A DNA stretch of 64,000 bases from Lacticaseibacillus rhamnosus (GCF_900636965.1 NZ_LR134331.1:1674001-1738000); one strand, 5' to 3'; counted from the stretch's first letter, positions 1-8,775 are shown. Translations and numbers: made by a program. Notes: generated by a model not told the origin, from the letters alone.

Positions 1-963
1 GAGCGCGGTTTGCCCCGCCGCCAGCACCTGCGCAATCACCTGTAGATAGACTTCGGTTTTACCTGATCCCGTCACCCCTTCAAGTAAGAAAGTTTTCGGC
101 TCTTTTGCTTTCACGGCTTGATTGATCGTGTCCACAATCTTTTTTTGATCGGCCGTTAATGGTAAGGGTTGCGTTAACGGTTGATGCCGAAGTTGCGGAT
201 AAGGATCGCGGTAGGTTTCATGGGCTTCTAATTTCAACCAGCCTTTCGCCGCGGCCTGATTAATCGTTGCTTTTGTTAACTTAGTGTGATGTTCCACATC
301 CGTCAGCAATGGTCGTTCATGTTTGGCCGCCCAGGTTCCGATCAGGTCAAGCAATTGCAATTGTTTCACGGCATTTTTGCGTGTTTGTTGCTTTTCTGCG
401 GCAACTTGCTCAGCTGACAATTGGGGAATGAGGTAGAAAACCTGTTTAACCCGGGCGCGATCTTTTTTAACGTAAGAAATGGCCACTTTTTCAGCCTGTG
501 CCAGTTTCATCAAAGCAACCTGATCCTCATCAGAAAGCGTGTTGAAGGCGACGCTATCCGCCTGACCAAAATAGCGGGCTTGCTCCTCAGCCGACAATGC
601 AATCGGTTCGGCAATTTTAACCGCATCAATTTTTAACATGGTTGGTAACATGGTTTGCATGCAGGCAATCCAAAAAGAATAAGTGGTTTCTGCCAGCCAT
701 TTCGATAGCGCCAGCATTTCCTGATTCAAGACCGGCGCGGGATCTAAAACATCCAGCAGCGGCTTGAGTTCACCGGCATACTCGCTTTGATCGGAAAGTG
801 CGACAACCATCCCGCTGACTTTCCGCGCTCCTTTTCCAAACTGAACCCAAACACGCATCCCGGGTTGAAGCGCGCCATCGAGTCGTGGTGGCACAAGATA
901 ATCAAATGGCCGGTCTGTTTGCATGGTCGGAACATCCACAATCACTTTGGCAATGGTTGCCAA
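1..963 (-). CDS. priA: Primosomal replication helicase PriA, N-terminal part (cut by window edge)
   Basis: PriA restarts replication at stalled forks: it binds D-loops and forks and loads the replicative helicase. About 321 N-terminal codons are visible; the rest of the helicase and the zinc cluster lie beyond base 1. The N-terminal fork-binding domain is followed by a Walker A motif (GVTGSGKT) near residue 298, typical of PriA. I place the start at a TTG (963-961), because GGGGTGA lies just upstream and no in-frame ATG fits before the coaBC stop 4 bp away. It is the last visible gene of gmk-rpoZ-coaBC-priA, the usual Bacillota order. Identity is from family resemblance; the start is inferred. 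Confidence 0.9.
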   Translation of the reverse strand, partial: MATIAKVIVDVPTMQTDRPFDYLVPPRLDGALQPGMRVWVQFGKGARKVSGMVVALSDQSEYAGELKPLLDVLDPAPVLNQEMLALSKWLAETTYSFWIACMQTMLPTMLKIDAVKIAEPIALSAEEQARYFGQADSVAFNTLSDEDQVALMKLAQAEKVAISYVKKDRARVKQVFYLIPQLSAEQVAAEKQQTRKNAVKQLQLLDLIGTWAAKHERPLLTDVEHHTKLTKATINQAAAKGWLKLEAHETYRDPYPQLRHQPLTQPLPLTADQKKIVDTINQAVKAKEPKTFLLEGVTGSGKTEVYLQVIAQVLAAGQTAL

Positions 964-967
964 GCGC

Positions 968-2167
968 TCACCCCTTTTGTTTCGGTAACATCCTTGTTAA
1001 TTGCTCAATTAAAGCCACGGCGACTTTTTGCTTCGTCATTTCCGGCAGCGTCACCGGTGGCTGATCAGGCCGCAAAAAAGTGACCGTATCCGTATCGGCA
1101 TTAAACCCATGGGTCGCATCGACTGGATTGGCAACGATCATGTCGGCCTTTTTTTTCGTCAGTTTGGTTTGGGCATTGGCTAACAAATCATTGGTTTCTG
1201 CGGCAAAACCGATGACTACCTGATGGGTTTTCTTTTGCCCCAATGTCGCCAGAATATCCGGATTCTGGACCAAGGTCAACGTCAAGCCGCTGTTAGCATC
1301 GACTTTTTTTATTTTGTGGTCGCTAATCGTCGGCGCGCGATAATCTGCAACCGCCGCCGCCATAATAACTGCATCGGCATCCGGAAAATCCGCCAAAATT
1401 GCATCGGCCATTGATTGGGCACTGGTCACCGGCTTCACGGTCACCCCAGGGACAACAGGCAGCTCTCTAGTGGTCACTAAAGTCACCGCTGCACCAGCAC
1501 CAGCCGCGGCGTTGGCAATGGCGGTGCCCATTTTACCTGATGAGTCATTCGTTAAATAGCGCACCGGATCTAGTCGTTCTTTTGTCCCACCGGCCGAGAC
1601 AATGATACGCCGGCCTTTTAACCGCGGCTCGGCAAGGTTTTCAAGAAACAGCGCAATCTGATCCGGTTCAGGCATCCGTCCGACTCCGGTATAACCCTCA
1701 GCCAATTGTCCGGTAGCAGGTGGCAGCAGACGATAGCCTTGTCTGCTAATCAGCCGCGCAATATTACGCTGCGTTTGTGGATTTTGCCACATTTGATCGT
1801 TCATAGCCGGGACCATTAATTTAGGGGCAGTCATTGCTAGCAGCGTCGTGGTAACAACGTTGTCAGCTAAACCGGCCGCTAGCTTTGCCAAGGTATTGGC
1901 GGTTGCCGGCACAACGACCCCCAAATCCGCCCAGTGTGCTAAAGCAACATGCGCCACGTGTTCCGGATGATCAAACTCATGTCCGTCCGTCAACACAGCA
2001 TGTTTACTAACAATGGCCAACGTTTCAGGAGTCACGAACTTCTGCGCACTGGCCGTCATCGCAACTCGGACGTCATACCCGGCTTTGACTAACGCGCGCA
2101 CCAACAGTGGTATTTTATATGCCGCAATCCCGCCAGTAACAAACAAGGCAATATGTTGCTTTTTCAT
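968..2167 (-). CDS. coaBC: Bifunctional phosphopantothenoylcysteine decarboxylase / phosphopantothenate-cysteine ligase
   Basis: Makes 4'-phosphopantetheine from phosphopantothenate and cysteine, two consecutive steps of coenzyme A synthesis in the cytosol. It has 399 residues, the usual length for the fusion. The CoaC flavoprotein half begins with TGGIAAYK (residues 11-18) and carries the substrate-clamp motif PAMNDQMW (120-127). The CoaB ligase half starts near SAGGTKE (191-197) and continues to the C-terminus. The ATG has GAGGGG upstream. An extended -10 (TGC-TATAAT, 2205-2200) lies just upstream, so the gene can probably be transcribed apart from rpoZ, whose terminator precedes it. Confidence 0.95.
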   Translation of the reverse strand: MKKQHIALFVTGGIAAYKIPLLVRALVKAGYDVRVAMTASAQKFVTPETLAIVSKHAVLTDGHEFDHPEHVAHVALAHWADLGVVVPATANTLAKLAAGLADNVVTTTLLAMTAPKLMVPAMNDQMWQNPQTQRNIARLISRQGYRLLPPATGQLAEGYTGVGRMPEPDQIALFLENLAEPRLKGRRIIVSAGGTKERLDPVRYLTNDSSGKMGTAIANAAAGAGAAVTLVTTRELPVVPGVTVKPVTSAQSMADAILADFPDADAVIMAAAVADYRAPTISDHKIKKVDANSGLTLTLVQNPDILATLGQKKTHQVVIGFAAETNDLLANAQTKLTKKKADMIVANPVDATHGFNADTDTVTFLRPDQPPVTLPEMTKQKVAVALIEQLTRMLPKQKG

Positions 2168-2199
2168 GAGGCACCCCTCTTACATTTCGTAGTAGCTTT

Positions 2200-2208
2200 A
2201 TTATAGCA
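2200..2208 (-). promoter_or_regulatory. Extended -10 promoter of coaBC
   Basis: On the minus strand TGC-TATAAT (2208-2200) lies about 33 bp before the coaBC ATG. No good -35 sits 17 bp further up, which is common for extended -10 promoters. It falls between the rpoZ terminator and coaBC. Confidence 0.55.
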
Positions 2209-2290
2209 AACGTGAGCCAAGTTTCCGGTCATGGCGATTAAACCAACTCGGCAAACGCATATCCATTAATGGTCCCAAAAATATTGCCAT

Positions 2291-2330
2291 AAAAAAAGAG
2301 CAACCGGTTGTTCTGCTTACCGTTGCCCCT
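2291..2330 (-). terminator. Rho-independent terminator after rpoZ
   Basis: GGGGCAACGGT and ACCGGTTGCTC pair with one bulge and are followed on the minus strand by seven T. It sits 27 bp beyond the rpoZ stop. Confidence 0.75.
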
Positions 2331-2356
2331 TACTTCAATGGTTTGTCTTTTAATCC

Positions 2357-2599
2357 TTAATCTTTGTGATCGAGTTTTTCGGCATCCCGTTCAAGCATCT
2401 TTGATTTTGGATCAATAATCACGTCGCCAGCAGCAATTTCTTCAAGCGCTTTGCCGACACTCTTATCTGATTTATAATCGGATAACATTTTCAAATCGCC
2501 CGCTTCAAGTTCATGTGCACGCTTGGCTGCCAAAACAGCAAGTGAATAACGTGAGGGCACCTTTTCCAATAACTTGTCAATTGAAGGATAAATAATCAT
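2357..2599 (-). CDS. rpoZ: DNA-directed RNA polymerase omega subunit
   Basis: Small RNA polymerase subunit that helps beta' fold and assemble. The 80 residues begin [14 protein letters not shown] and contain the family core [16 protein letters not shown] (about residues 16-31), which contacts beta'. It lies 59 bp downstream of gmk, the conserved Bacillota pairing, and is closed by its own terminator. A GGAG site precedes the ATG. Nothing unusual. Confidence 0.95.
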   Translation of the reverse strand: MIIYPSIDKLLEKVPSRYSLAVLAAKRAHELEAGDLKMLSDYKSDKSVGKALEEIAAGDVIIDPKSKMLERDAEKLDHKD

Positions 2600-2657
2600 G
2601 TGATGAGACTCCTTTTTTCATAATCGCCAATTTGCCAAGTCGCAAGTTGGCGCTCTA

Positions 2658-3284
2658 TTATCTAGCTAAATCGGCACTCGCCAACATACCTTTGTAGCGG
2701 TCAATGACACGCGGAACACGTAAATGTTCACTTTCGATGATGCGCTCAATCCGCTTGACGGCCAAATCCACTTTGTCGTTAACCACGGCATAATCATAAT
2801 TTTCCATCATGGTAATTTCGGAAGCCGCCTTGCGAATGCGCTTATCGATGGTCTCGTCGTCATCCGTACCGCGACCTTTCAATCGATGGCGTAATTCACT
2901 TAAATCCGGTGGCGTCAGGAAGATAAACACCCCATTGGGACACTTCTTGCGCACCTGCATTGCACCATTGACTTCGATCTCAAGTAACACATCACGCCCG
3001 GACTCAAGCGTTTCATTAACGTATTTCAGTGGCGTACCGTAGTAGTTGTCGACATACTTCGCATACTCAAGCATACCACCTGTCGCGATTTCGTGCTCAA
3101 ACTGTGCTTTGGTTCTGAAGTAATAATCAACGCCATCAACCTCGCCAGGACGCATTTGGCGCGTCGTCATTGAAATAGAATATTGAAAATCCCGGTAGTT
3201 GCCTTCAAGCATGGCTTGTCGGACCGTTCCTTTGCCTACGCCGCTGGGACCAGACAAAACAATCAGCATTCCCCGTTCGTGCAT
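2658..3284 (-). CDS. gmk: Guanylate kinase
   Basis: Phosphorylates GMP to GDP with ATP, an essential purine salvage and synthesis step. The P-loop GPSGVGKGT is at residues 12-20, followed by the GMP-binding segment with [13 protein letters not shown] (about 37-49) and VDYYF. At 208 residues it is full length. AGAGGT precedes the ATG by about 7 bp. It is first in the gmk-rpoZ-coaBC-priA group; I could not name a convincing -35/-10 pair in the 66 bp before it. Confidence 0.96.
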   Translation of the reverse strand: MHERGMLIVLSGPSGVGKGTVRQAMLEGNYRDFQYSISMTTRQMRPGEVDGVDYYFRTKAQFEHEIATGGMLEYAKYVDNYYGTPLKYVNETLESGRDVLLEIEVNGAMQVRKKCPNGVFIFLTPPDLSELRHRLKGRGTDDDETIDKRIRKAASEITMMENYDYAVVNDKVDLAVKRIERIIESEHLRVPRVIDRYKGMLASADLAR

Positions 3285-3350
3285 GTGTGAACCTCTTTCG
3301 TTAAGTATTACTAAACATTTTGCACTTTTTCACCGCCGATTTCAACTGCT

Positions 3351-4034
3351 TCAAGACCGCGGTAATGAAAACGTCATATGGCGTAAGGTCATCTCGGCAT
3401 CTTTTTTCCCCAAGGCCATCATTTCGGCAATCGCTGCGGGACGAAAGTTGAAGAGACGAGGCAGTGGCTGACTAGGTTTCAGATAAACATCGCCGTGATC
3501 AGACCCGATCCGGCCAATCCCCGTGCCACTGATGGCCACAACAAAATCAGCGCCAATATCTCTTGCAATGTCAACGGGCAGATCATTAACCACGCCACCA
3601 TCAACAAAACTGGTGCCATGCCGGTCAATCGGTGTAAAAATCCCCGGCATTGCGCTGGAGGCTAACAACCACTCTCTGGCATCAGCAACCGAAAGTCCAT
3701 CTATGCGCGTCACATGGGCACGTAAGTCGGGTAAGCGCGTGGTGACGGCTAAAACCGCCCGTTGATCGCGTTTTGGCGACCGCAACATCTGCTCAAGTAA
3801 TGGGACAAAGTTACGTCTGGCAAAGATCGGTCCCCGCGTCTTTAAGCTGGTCAAAGACTGCCACCAATGCGCCAGTTGTTGCGGCGCCATGTGAACCGTA
3901 GCAGCAGCGTTAATGGCACCGATTGAAGAACCGATGACAAACGCAGGCACCAGTCGCGGACCCAGCACGCTCCAGACACCGGCTTGATAAGCACCATGCG
4001 CCGCCCCGCCACCAAAAACAACTGCCAATACCAA
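3351..4034 (-). CDS. Patatin-like phospholipase family protein
   Basis: Probable serine lipid acyl hydrolase with the catalytic dyad of the patatin fold. From the TTG start it has 227 residues, with oxyanion motif GGGAAHG (8-14), nucleophile elbow GSSIG (Ser37) and the dyad motif DGG (Asp145). An upstream GTG-initiated reading is possible, but GGAGGTG ends 6 bp before the TTG at 4034 and sits inside that longer frame, so I take the TTG. There is no signal peptide, so it is probably cytosolic or peripheral. It resembles the YlbK/RssA group, whose substrate is unknown. It lies just before gmk on the same strand. Confidence 0.82.
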   Translation of the reverse strand: MVLAVVFGGGAAHGAYQAGVWSVLGPRLVPAFVIGSSIGAINAAATVHMAPQQLAHWWQSLTSLKTRGPIFARRNFVPLLEQMLRSPKRDQRAVLAVTTRLPDLRAHVTRIDGLSVADAREWLLASSAMPGIFTPIDRHGTSFVDGGVVNDLPVDIARDIGADFVVAISGTGIGRIGSDHGDVYLKPSQPLPRLFNFRPAAIAEMMALGKKDAEMTLRHMTFSLPRS

Positions 4035-4100
4035 CTTTGCCACCTCCAATTCTGTCACGAGCTTGCCGTTGTTACAGGTCGAATAAATTTCAAAAAGTAG

Positions 4101-4129
4101 TTGCAAGTTTGAACACATGTTCGTATAAT
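4101..4129 (+). promoter_or_regulatory. Sigma-A type promoter of the 100-residue gene
   Basis: TTGCAA (4101-4106), a 17-bp spacer and TATAAT (4124-4129), near consensus. The RBS CGGAGGC at 4149-4155 and ATG at 4162 follow. Confidence 0.8.
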
Positions 4130-4161
4130 GAAGTTACAAACAAACGTTCGGAGGCGCGATC

Positions 4162-4464
4162 ATGGAAAATAAATCGTCAGCACTGCAAAATGTGACCCAT
4201 CACCTTGTAGCTTCATACCGGGAATTATTCGATCTGGCAGCACCCACGATGCAAATGCCCGCCCATCAAGTGGATCTTTTCATTGATCAGGCGATGCAAC
4301 GACATTACCAAATTGCACTGTATTTTAACCATGAAACCGCGCCATTTGTGGGCCACATTGTCCGACCACTTGGTGAAAAACGCTTCCTGGTTAAAGGATA
4401 CCACAGCAACATTTTCCGCATCATGACCAGCACCAGTGTCAATTATATTAAACGATTCAAATAG
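4162..4464 (+). CDS. Conserved hypothetical protein, 100 residues
   Basis: I do not recognise this protein. It is soluble, with no membrane segment or signal peptide. The N-terminal half looks helical (LVASYRELFDLAA, then VDLFIDQAMQRHY) and the C-terminal half looks like beta strands (IALYFNH, FVGHIVRPLGEKRFLVKGY). The gene has its own near-consensus promoter, a clear GGAGG site 7 bp before the ATG and a strong terminator, so it is a real monocistronic unit. It stands alone on the plus strand between minus-strand blocks. No function is assigned. Confidence 0.8.
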   Translation: MENKSSALQNVTHHLVASYRELFDLAAPTMQMPAHQVDLFIDQAMQRHYQIALYFNHETAPFVGHIVRPLGEKRFLVKGYHSNIFRIMTSTSVNYIKRFK

Positions 4465-4495
4465 CTTTTTCTGAATACGGCTCCTGTGACCAAGC

Positions 4496-4540
4496 AAAAA
4501 GCGATTCAAGTAAGACCGATGTCTCCTTGAATCGCTTTTT
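4496..4540. terminator. Terminator after the 100-residue gene, possibly bidirectional
   Basis: A 15-bp perfect stem (AAAAAGCGATTCAAG at 4496-4510 and its complement at 4526-4540) with A and T tracts on both sides. It could also stop transcripts leaving recN on the minus strand. Confidence 0.85.
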
Positions 4541-4608
4541 GTTATGCCGGAAAAAATCTACGAACATTGAATTTTTGGCGCATTCAATACCGTCACCAGT
4601 TCACCTGA

Positions 4609-6312
4609 CTACGATGACACTTTGCCATGTTTAAACTCATCGGCCATTCTTAATAGTTCTTCGGCATGTTCAATCGTCAGCTTAGTGATTTTTTCGCCGG
4701 CCAGCATCCGCGCAATTTCCTCTACCCGCGCTTTATGGGTTAGTTTATTGACTTGGGTCGTTGTCCGACCGTCATGAACCGCCTTGCTGATGACATACTC
4801 ATGATCGGCCATGGCAGCCACTTGCGGCAGGTGCGTAATACACAACACCTGCGACCTTTTGGCGATTAAGCTAATTTTATTGGCAATCGCTTGCGCAACC
4901 CGTCCGGAAACGCCGGTATCAACCTCATCGAAAATGATCGCCGTGACCCCTTCCGAGCGCGCAAAAATGGTTTTCATCGCAAGCATCAGCCGCGATAATT
5001 CCCCACCTGACGCAATTTTGGCTAACGGCTTGGCTTCTTCACCCGGATTAGTCTGAATATAAAAGACCGCTTCGTCTAACCCGTCTGCCCGAAAATCTTT
5101 GGCCTTAGTAAAATGAACCGAAAAAACCGTTTTATCCATGTACAGTGACGCCAGCTGCTCGTGGATCGCTTTGGTCAGTTGTTTGGCAGCAGCGTGCCGG
5201 CGTTTTGAAAGTGCCGCACCGAGTTTCTGAAGCTGGGCTTGAGATTCTTTTAGGTTGCTGTCTAGATCTTCAACCGATGTTTCGGCTTGTTCCATCTGAT
5301 TCAATTCCGCCGCTGCCCGTTTGCCATAAGCGATCACTTCATCAAGGGTTTCGCCGTATTTGCGTTTGAGCTGATTAAATAAGTCGAGCCGTTTTTCGAC
5401 TTCATCTAGGCGGCCTTCGTCAAATTCCTGATCATCGAGTTCTTTCGATAAATCATTTTGGACATCTTGCAAACTATAATACGCACTCTGCAAGTTGTCG
5501 GCAATTGCCGCAAAATCCGGATCCAAATCGGCAATGCTTTGCATACTCGACATTGCTTGACCAATTTGATCAAGTGCATTGACTTCCTCATCACTCAACA
5601 AGGCATAGCTTTCTTGCAAAGCAGCATTGATTCTTTGAAAGTTTGCCAACCGATCGCGTTCGGTACTTAAATCAGTATCTTCATGCGGTTGCAGATCGGC
5701 GCTTTGAATTTCGCTCACCTGGAATTTCAACATATCCAGTCGTTGCGCCCATTCCTGTTCATTTGCCTGTTTTTGCTTCACTGCTTGTAAGGTACGCTGA
5801 TAATTTTGATAAACTTCTGCATATTGGTGGCGAATTTTCAGCAGATCATCACCGGCAAAGGCATCCAATAAACCTAGATGCGTTTCCGAATGCATCAGCT
5901 GCTGATGTTCATTCTGGCCGTGAATATCCACCAACGTTTCGCCAATCGCTTTCAAGGTGGCGGTGTTGACCAGATGACCGTTAACGCGACAAACGTTCCG
6001 GCCGCTGCGGAATAATTCGCGCTGTAACAAGACGGTGTCGTTTTGGTCCGGATCCATCACCCCGAAAGCCTGGAGTTTGGCTTCCGTCAATGGATTTGCC
6101 TGCGCGTCAAACAAACCTTCCAAGCTTGCCTTGGATGCCCCGGTTCGGATGAAATCAACCGATCCGCGCCCACCAGCCAACAAACCCACCGCATCAATAA
6201 TAATTGACTTGCCGGCCCCGGTCTCACCAGTGAGCGCCGTCATCCCTGACTGAAAGCTCAACGCCAAGTTATCAATGATGGCAAAATCATGAATTGCTAA
6301 CTCCTGTAACAT
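4609..6312 (-). CDS. recN: DNA repair protein RecN
   Basis: SMC-like ATPase that gathers broken DNA ends in recombinational repair. Start at 6312: the protein then begins MLQELAIHDFAI, the family N-terminus, 4 bp after the argR stop; the frame is open further upstream but only as an extension through argR. Walker A GETGAGKS is near residues 29-36, a long coiled-coil middle follows (about 150-370), then the signature GGELSRLMLA and Walker B IIFDEVDTG near the C-terminus. It has 567 residues, the normal size. It is the last gene of the folD-to-recN operon. Confidence 0.95.
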   Translation of the reverse strand: MLQELAIHDFAIIDNLALSFQSGMTALTGETGAGKSIIIDAVGLLAGGRGSVDFIRTGASKASLEGLFDAQANPLTEAKLQAFGVMDPDQNDTVLLQRELFRSGRNVCRVNGHLVNTATLKAIGETLVDIHGQNEHQQLMHSETHLGLLDAFAGDDLLKIRHQYAEVYQNYQRTLQAVKQKQANEQEWAQRLDMLKFQVSEIQSADLQPHEDTDLSTERDRLANFQRINAALQESYALLSDEEVNALDQIGQAMSSMQSIADLDPDFAAIADNLQSAYYSLQDVQNDLSKELDDQEFDEGRLDEVEKRLDLFNQLKRKYGETLDEVIAYGKRAAAELNQMEQAETSVEDLDSNLKESQAQLQKLGAALSKRRHAAAKQLTKAIHEQLASLYMDKTVFSVHFTKAKDFRADGLDEAVFYIQTNPGEEAKPLAKIASGGELSRLMLAMKTIFARSEGVTAIIFDEVDTGVSGRVAQAIANKISLIAKRSQVLCITHLPQVAAMADHEYVISKAVHDGRTTTQVNKLTHKARVEEIARMLAGEKITKLTIEHAEELLRMADEFKHGKVSS

Positions 6313-6316
6313 CTTT

Positions 6317-6769
6317 TCACCCCACCATGGCCTCAAGTTCCGCCAATACATCGGTTGCATACTGTGCCGAGCGACAAATAATGAGAATGGATGCATCCCC
6401 GCTAATCGTCGCAAAAATTCGCCGGTCGTCCAATTGTTCGATCAGCGTCTCAACCGCGGCTGCCGTCCCTGGCAAAAGCGCCAAATGGACAAAATTATCC
6501 ATTGCTTCGCCCCACTTCATCGCGGTAACCAATGTCCGCCGCAGTTTATCCGTAGCGGGCAGCTGCTTTTCCGCGGGCATACTGTAGCGATAATGTCCTT
6601 CACCTGCCGGAATCTTAACCAATTGCATTTCTTTAATATCCCGGGAAATCGTCGCCTGAGTGACCGGAATTTTCATCTCGGTCAAACGGGCCACCAAATC
6701 TTCCTGCCGTTCTATCGGCTCACTTTGAATTAAGCGTTGAATTGTCGCTTGTCGTTCGCGCTTTCGCAT
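6317..6769 (-). CDS. argR: Arginine repressor ArgR
   Basis: Hexameric arginine-sensing regulator of arginine synthesis and catabolism. It has 150 residues: an N-terminal winged helix (to about 70, including ATISRDIKEM) and a C-terminal oligomerisation and arginine-binding domain (about 80-150, with LPGTAAAVETLID-like sequence). The effector-site segment reads GDASILII, where most ArgR proteins have GDDT, so arginine sensing could differ. An ARG-box-like site lies just upstream at 6858-6871. The tlyA-argR-recN order is conserved in Bacillota. Confidence 0.92.
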   Translation of the reverse strand: MRKRERQATIQRLIQSEPIERQEDLVARLTEMKIPVTQATISRDIKEMQLVKIPAGEGHYRYSMPAEKQLPATDKLRRTLVTAMKWGEAMDNFVHLALLPGTAAAVETLIEQLDDRRIFATISGDASILIICRSAQYATDVLAELEAMVG

Positions 6770-6818
6770 GTGCTCACCTCTGTCATGAATGCATTTTTAA
6801 CGTGAAAAAATGCTTTAC

Positions 6819-6848
6819 CCATAGCATAGCGCAGACGCACTAGGCTTA
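6819..6848 (-). promoter_or_regulatory. Possible internal promoter of argR-recN
   Basis: On the minus strand TTGGTA is followed, after 18 bp, by TATGCT, between the tlyA stop and the argR ATG. The ARG-box-like site lies just upstream of the -35. It would allow argR-recN expression apart from the long upstream operon. Confidence 0.45.
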
Positions 6849-6857
6849 CCAAATTTT

Positions 6858-6871
6858 TGCATAAATATTCA
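6858..6871. promoter_or_regulatory. ARG-box-like operator upstream of argR
   Basis: TGCATAAATATTCA matches the half-site palindrome TGAAT-N4-ATTCA at all but one position. It sits 89 bp before the argR ATG and next to a possible promoter, suggesting autoregulation (inference). A weaker partial site with TGAATGCATT lies at about 6785. Confidence 0.5.
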
Positions 6872-6872
6872 A

Positions 6873-7703
6873 TTAAGGGCGTTTTAATGCAGCATAAGCA
6901 TCACTAAGGGTTCGCTCGATATCAACAGTTGGTGCGATTTCTCCAGGGGTTTGGTCAGCATTTTGCAAATGAATTAAAAATTCAATATTGCCTTCGCCGC
7001 CTTTGATTGGACTGTACGCCAACCCTAAAACGTTATAGCCGGTGGCACTGGCAAAGTTGACGATCATCTTCAACACATCCCGATGAACCTGAGGATCGCG
7101 GACAATGCCATGCTTCCCAACATGCGCAGGCCCGGCTTCAAATTGCGGCTTAATGAGTGCCACCGCGTGACCGTGCGGCATTAAGATGGCTTTTAGCGGC
7201 GGCAAAATGAGTTTCAACGAAATAAAACTAACATCGGTCATGGCAAATTCCACGGGGCCATCGGTAAAATCTTCAGGCTTGCTATAACGAAAATTCACCC
7301 GTTCCATCACTTTCACGCGCGGATCCTCACGAAGCTTCCAAGCCAGTTGATTATAGCCGACATCCAAGGCATAGCTCATCTTGGCACCATTTTGTAAAGC
7401 AACATCGGTAAAGCCGCCAGTTGATGCGCCAATGTCAAGTACGGTTTTACCCGTCAAATCAAGCGCAAATACTTTCAGTGCTTTAGCCAGTTTAAGCCCA
7501 CCACGACTTACATACGGCATTTTTTTGCCTTTCACATGCAAAATGGCATCGCCGGGGATTTTGACCCCCGGCTTATCCAAACGTTGATTGTTCTGATCAT
7601 AGACTTCGCCAGCCATCACCGAACGCTTGGCCTGTTCGCGTGACTCAAATAAGCCTTGCTCCACAAGCAGTACATCGACCCGTTCTTTTTTTACTTTTGT
7701 CAT
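6873..7703 (-). CDS. tlyA: TlyA family rRNA (cytidine-2'-O)-methyltransferase
   Basis: S4-domain plus FtsJ-like methyltransferase, predicted to 2'-O-methylate rRNA cytidines (known for mycobacterial TlyA; Bacillota homologues, YqxC, are less studied). It has 276 residues: an S4 RNA-binding domain at about 6-65 (ERVDVLLVEQGL, AKRSVMAGEV), SAM motif DIGASTGGFTD near 92-102, then a Rossmann methyltransferase core. Its ATG overlaps the ispA stop (ATGA), showing translational coupling. Confidence 0.88.
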   Translation of the reverse strand: MTKVKKERVDVLLVEQGLFESREQAKRSVMAGEVYDQNNQRLDKPGVKIPGDAILHVKGKKMPYVSRGGLKLAKALKVFALDLTGKTVLDIGASTGGFTDVALQNGAKMSYALDVGYNQLAWKLREDPRVKVMERVNFRYSKPEDFTDGPVEFAMTDVSFISLKLILPPLKAILMPHGHAVALIKPQFEAGPAHVGKHGIVRDPQVHRDVLKMIVNFASATGYNVLGLAYSPIKGGEGNIEFLIHLQNADQTPGEIAPTVDIERTLSDAYAALKRP

Positions 7704-8551
7704 GCTTGTAACACCGCCAAAATCGATTTTAAGTCGGCTGCATCAACGGTCAGGCTGTTTAACGCAGCAGTGGCTTGCTGAAACTGGGTCGCCAATGCTT
7801 GTTTGGCACCGGCTAATCCCAGCAGTTCGGGAAATGTATTTTTGTGTTCGGCCACATCCTTATCGGCGGTTTTACCTAATTCCGCGGTGGTTTTAGTCAC
7901 ATCATTGATATCATCTTTGATTTGAAAACCCAGACCAAAAGCAGCCGCAAAATCGGCTAAGGCAACTTGATCGGCTTCGGGAATCGCGACAAACAAACTA
8001 CCCATTGCCACACCGGCCTGGATCAGCGCGCCGGTTTTAGCCTGATGCATCTGTTTGAGAGTTGCTAGGTCATATTGCGTTTGCTCGCCATCCATATCAA
8101 GTACCTGGCCTGCAACCATTCCTGAACTGCCGGCCGCTTCTGCCAGGATTTGAACAAGTGCAGCGCCTTTTTCCGGATAGTGCTGGCTTAAGATAGCAAA
8201 TGCGTCAGTTAACAACGCATCCCCAGCCAAAATCGCGAGCGCTTCGCCAAATTGCTTGTGATTCGTGGGCTGACCGCGGCGAAGATCATCATTATCCATG
8301 GCCGGTAAATCATCGTGAATCAATGAATAGGTGTGCACAAATTCAAGTGCGGTTGCAGCGGGTAATGCTTCGGCAACCACGCCATCATACATAGCAACGA
8401 TGCTCAATAACAGCAACGGCCGCAACCGCTTGCCGCCTGCATCAACCGAATAAGCCATCGCCGCACGCAAATGAGGATTGGCCACAGTTGCCAGTTGTTC
8501 GTCTAAAGCATGATTAATTGCTGTTTGCCAGTCGGTTAGCGTTGGACTCAT
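7700..8551 (-). CDS. ispA: Geranyl/farnesyl diphosphate synthase
   Basis: Short-chain trans-prenyl transferase building C15 precursors for undecaprenyl and menaquinone-type lipids. It has 283 residues with both Mg-binding aspartate motifs: DDLPAMDND (first, near 80-88) and DDIND (second, near 215). It overlaps xseB by an ATGA at the start and tlyA at the end, so translation is coupled along the operon. The xse-ispA pairing is conserved in Bacillota. Confidence 0.94.
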   Translation of the reverse strand: MSPTLTDWQTAINHALDEQLATVANPHLRAAMAYSVDAGGKRLRPLLLLSIVAMYDGVVAEALPAATALEFVHTYSLIHDDLPAMDNDDLRRGQPTNHKQFGEALAILAGDALLTDAFAILSQHYPEKGAALVQILAEAAGSSGMVAGQVLDMDGEQTQYDLATLKQMHQAKTGALIQAGVAMGSLFVAIPEADQVALADFAAAFGLGFQIKDDINDVTKTTAELGKTADKDVAEHKNTFPELLGLAGAKQALATQFQQATAALNSLTVDAADLKSILAVLQA

Positions 8552-8775
8552 TGTTGGCCTTCTTTGGGCTGAAATGGTTGGGTGGTACCATCATCGCTCA
8601 CCATTTCCGTCACCGTCTTTTCTGCTGATTTCAGCGTTTTTTCGAGTTCCTGACTCAATTTGACCCCGACTTTAAATTGATCTAGGGCTTTTTCAAGCGG
8701 TACATCGCCTTGTTCTAATTGATTCACAATGCCTTCAAGTTGTGCGAGTTTTTCTTCAAACGTTGGTTCAGCCAT
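8548..8775 (-). CDS. xseB: Exodeoxyribonuclease VII small subunit
   Basis: Regulatory small subunit of the ATP-independent ssDNA nuclease ExoVII. It has 75 residues forming a helical hairpin, with the family core TFEEKLAQLEGIVNQLE near the N-terminus and LEKALDQFKVGVKL after it. AAAGGAG lies 7 bp before the ATG. It overlaps xseA by 8 bp, as expected for subunits made in a fixed ratio. Confidence 0.94.
   Translation of the reverse strand: MAEPTFEEKLAQLEGIVNQLEQGDVPLEKALDQFKVGVKLSQELEKTLKSAEKTVTEMVSDDGTTQPFQPKEGQQ

Noticed and set aside
787-1083. Plus-strand frame across the priA-coaBC junction
   Set aside because: Opposite to two well-supported genes, with no RBS.
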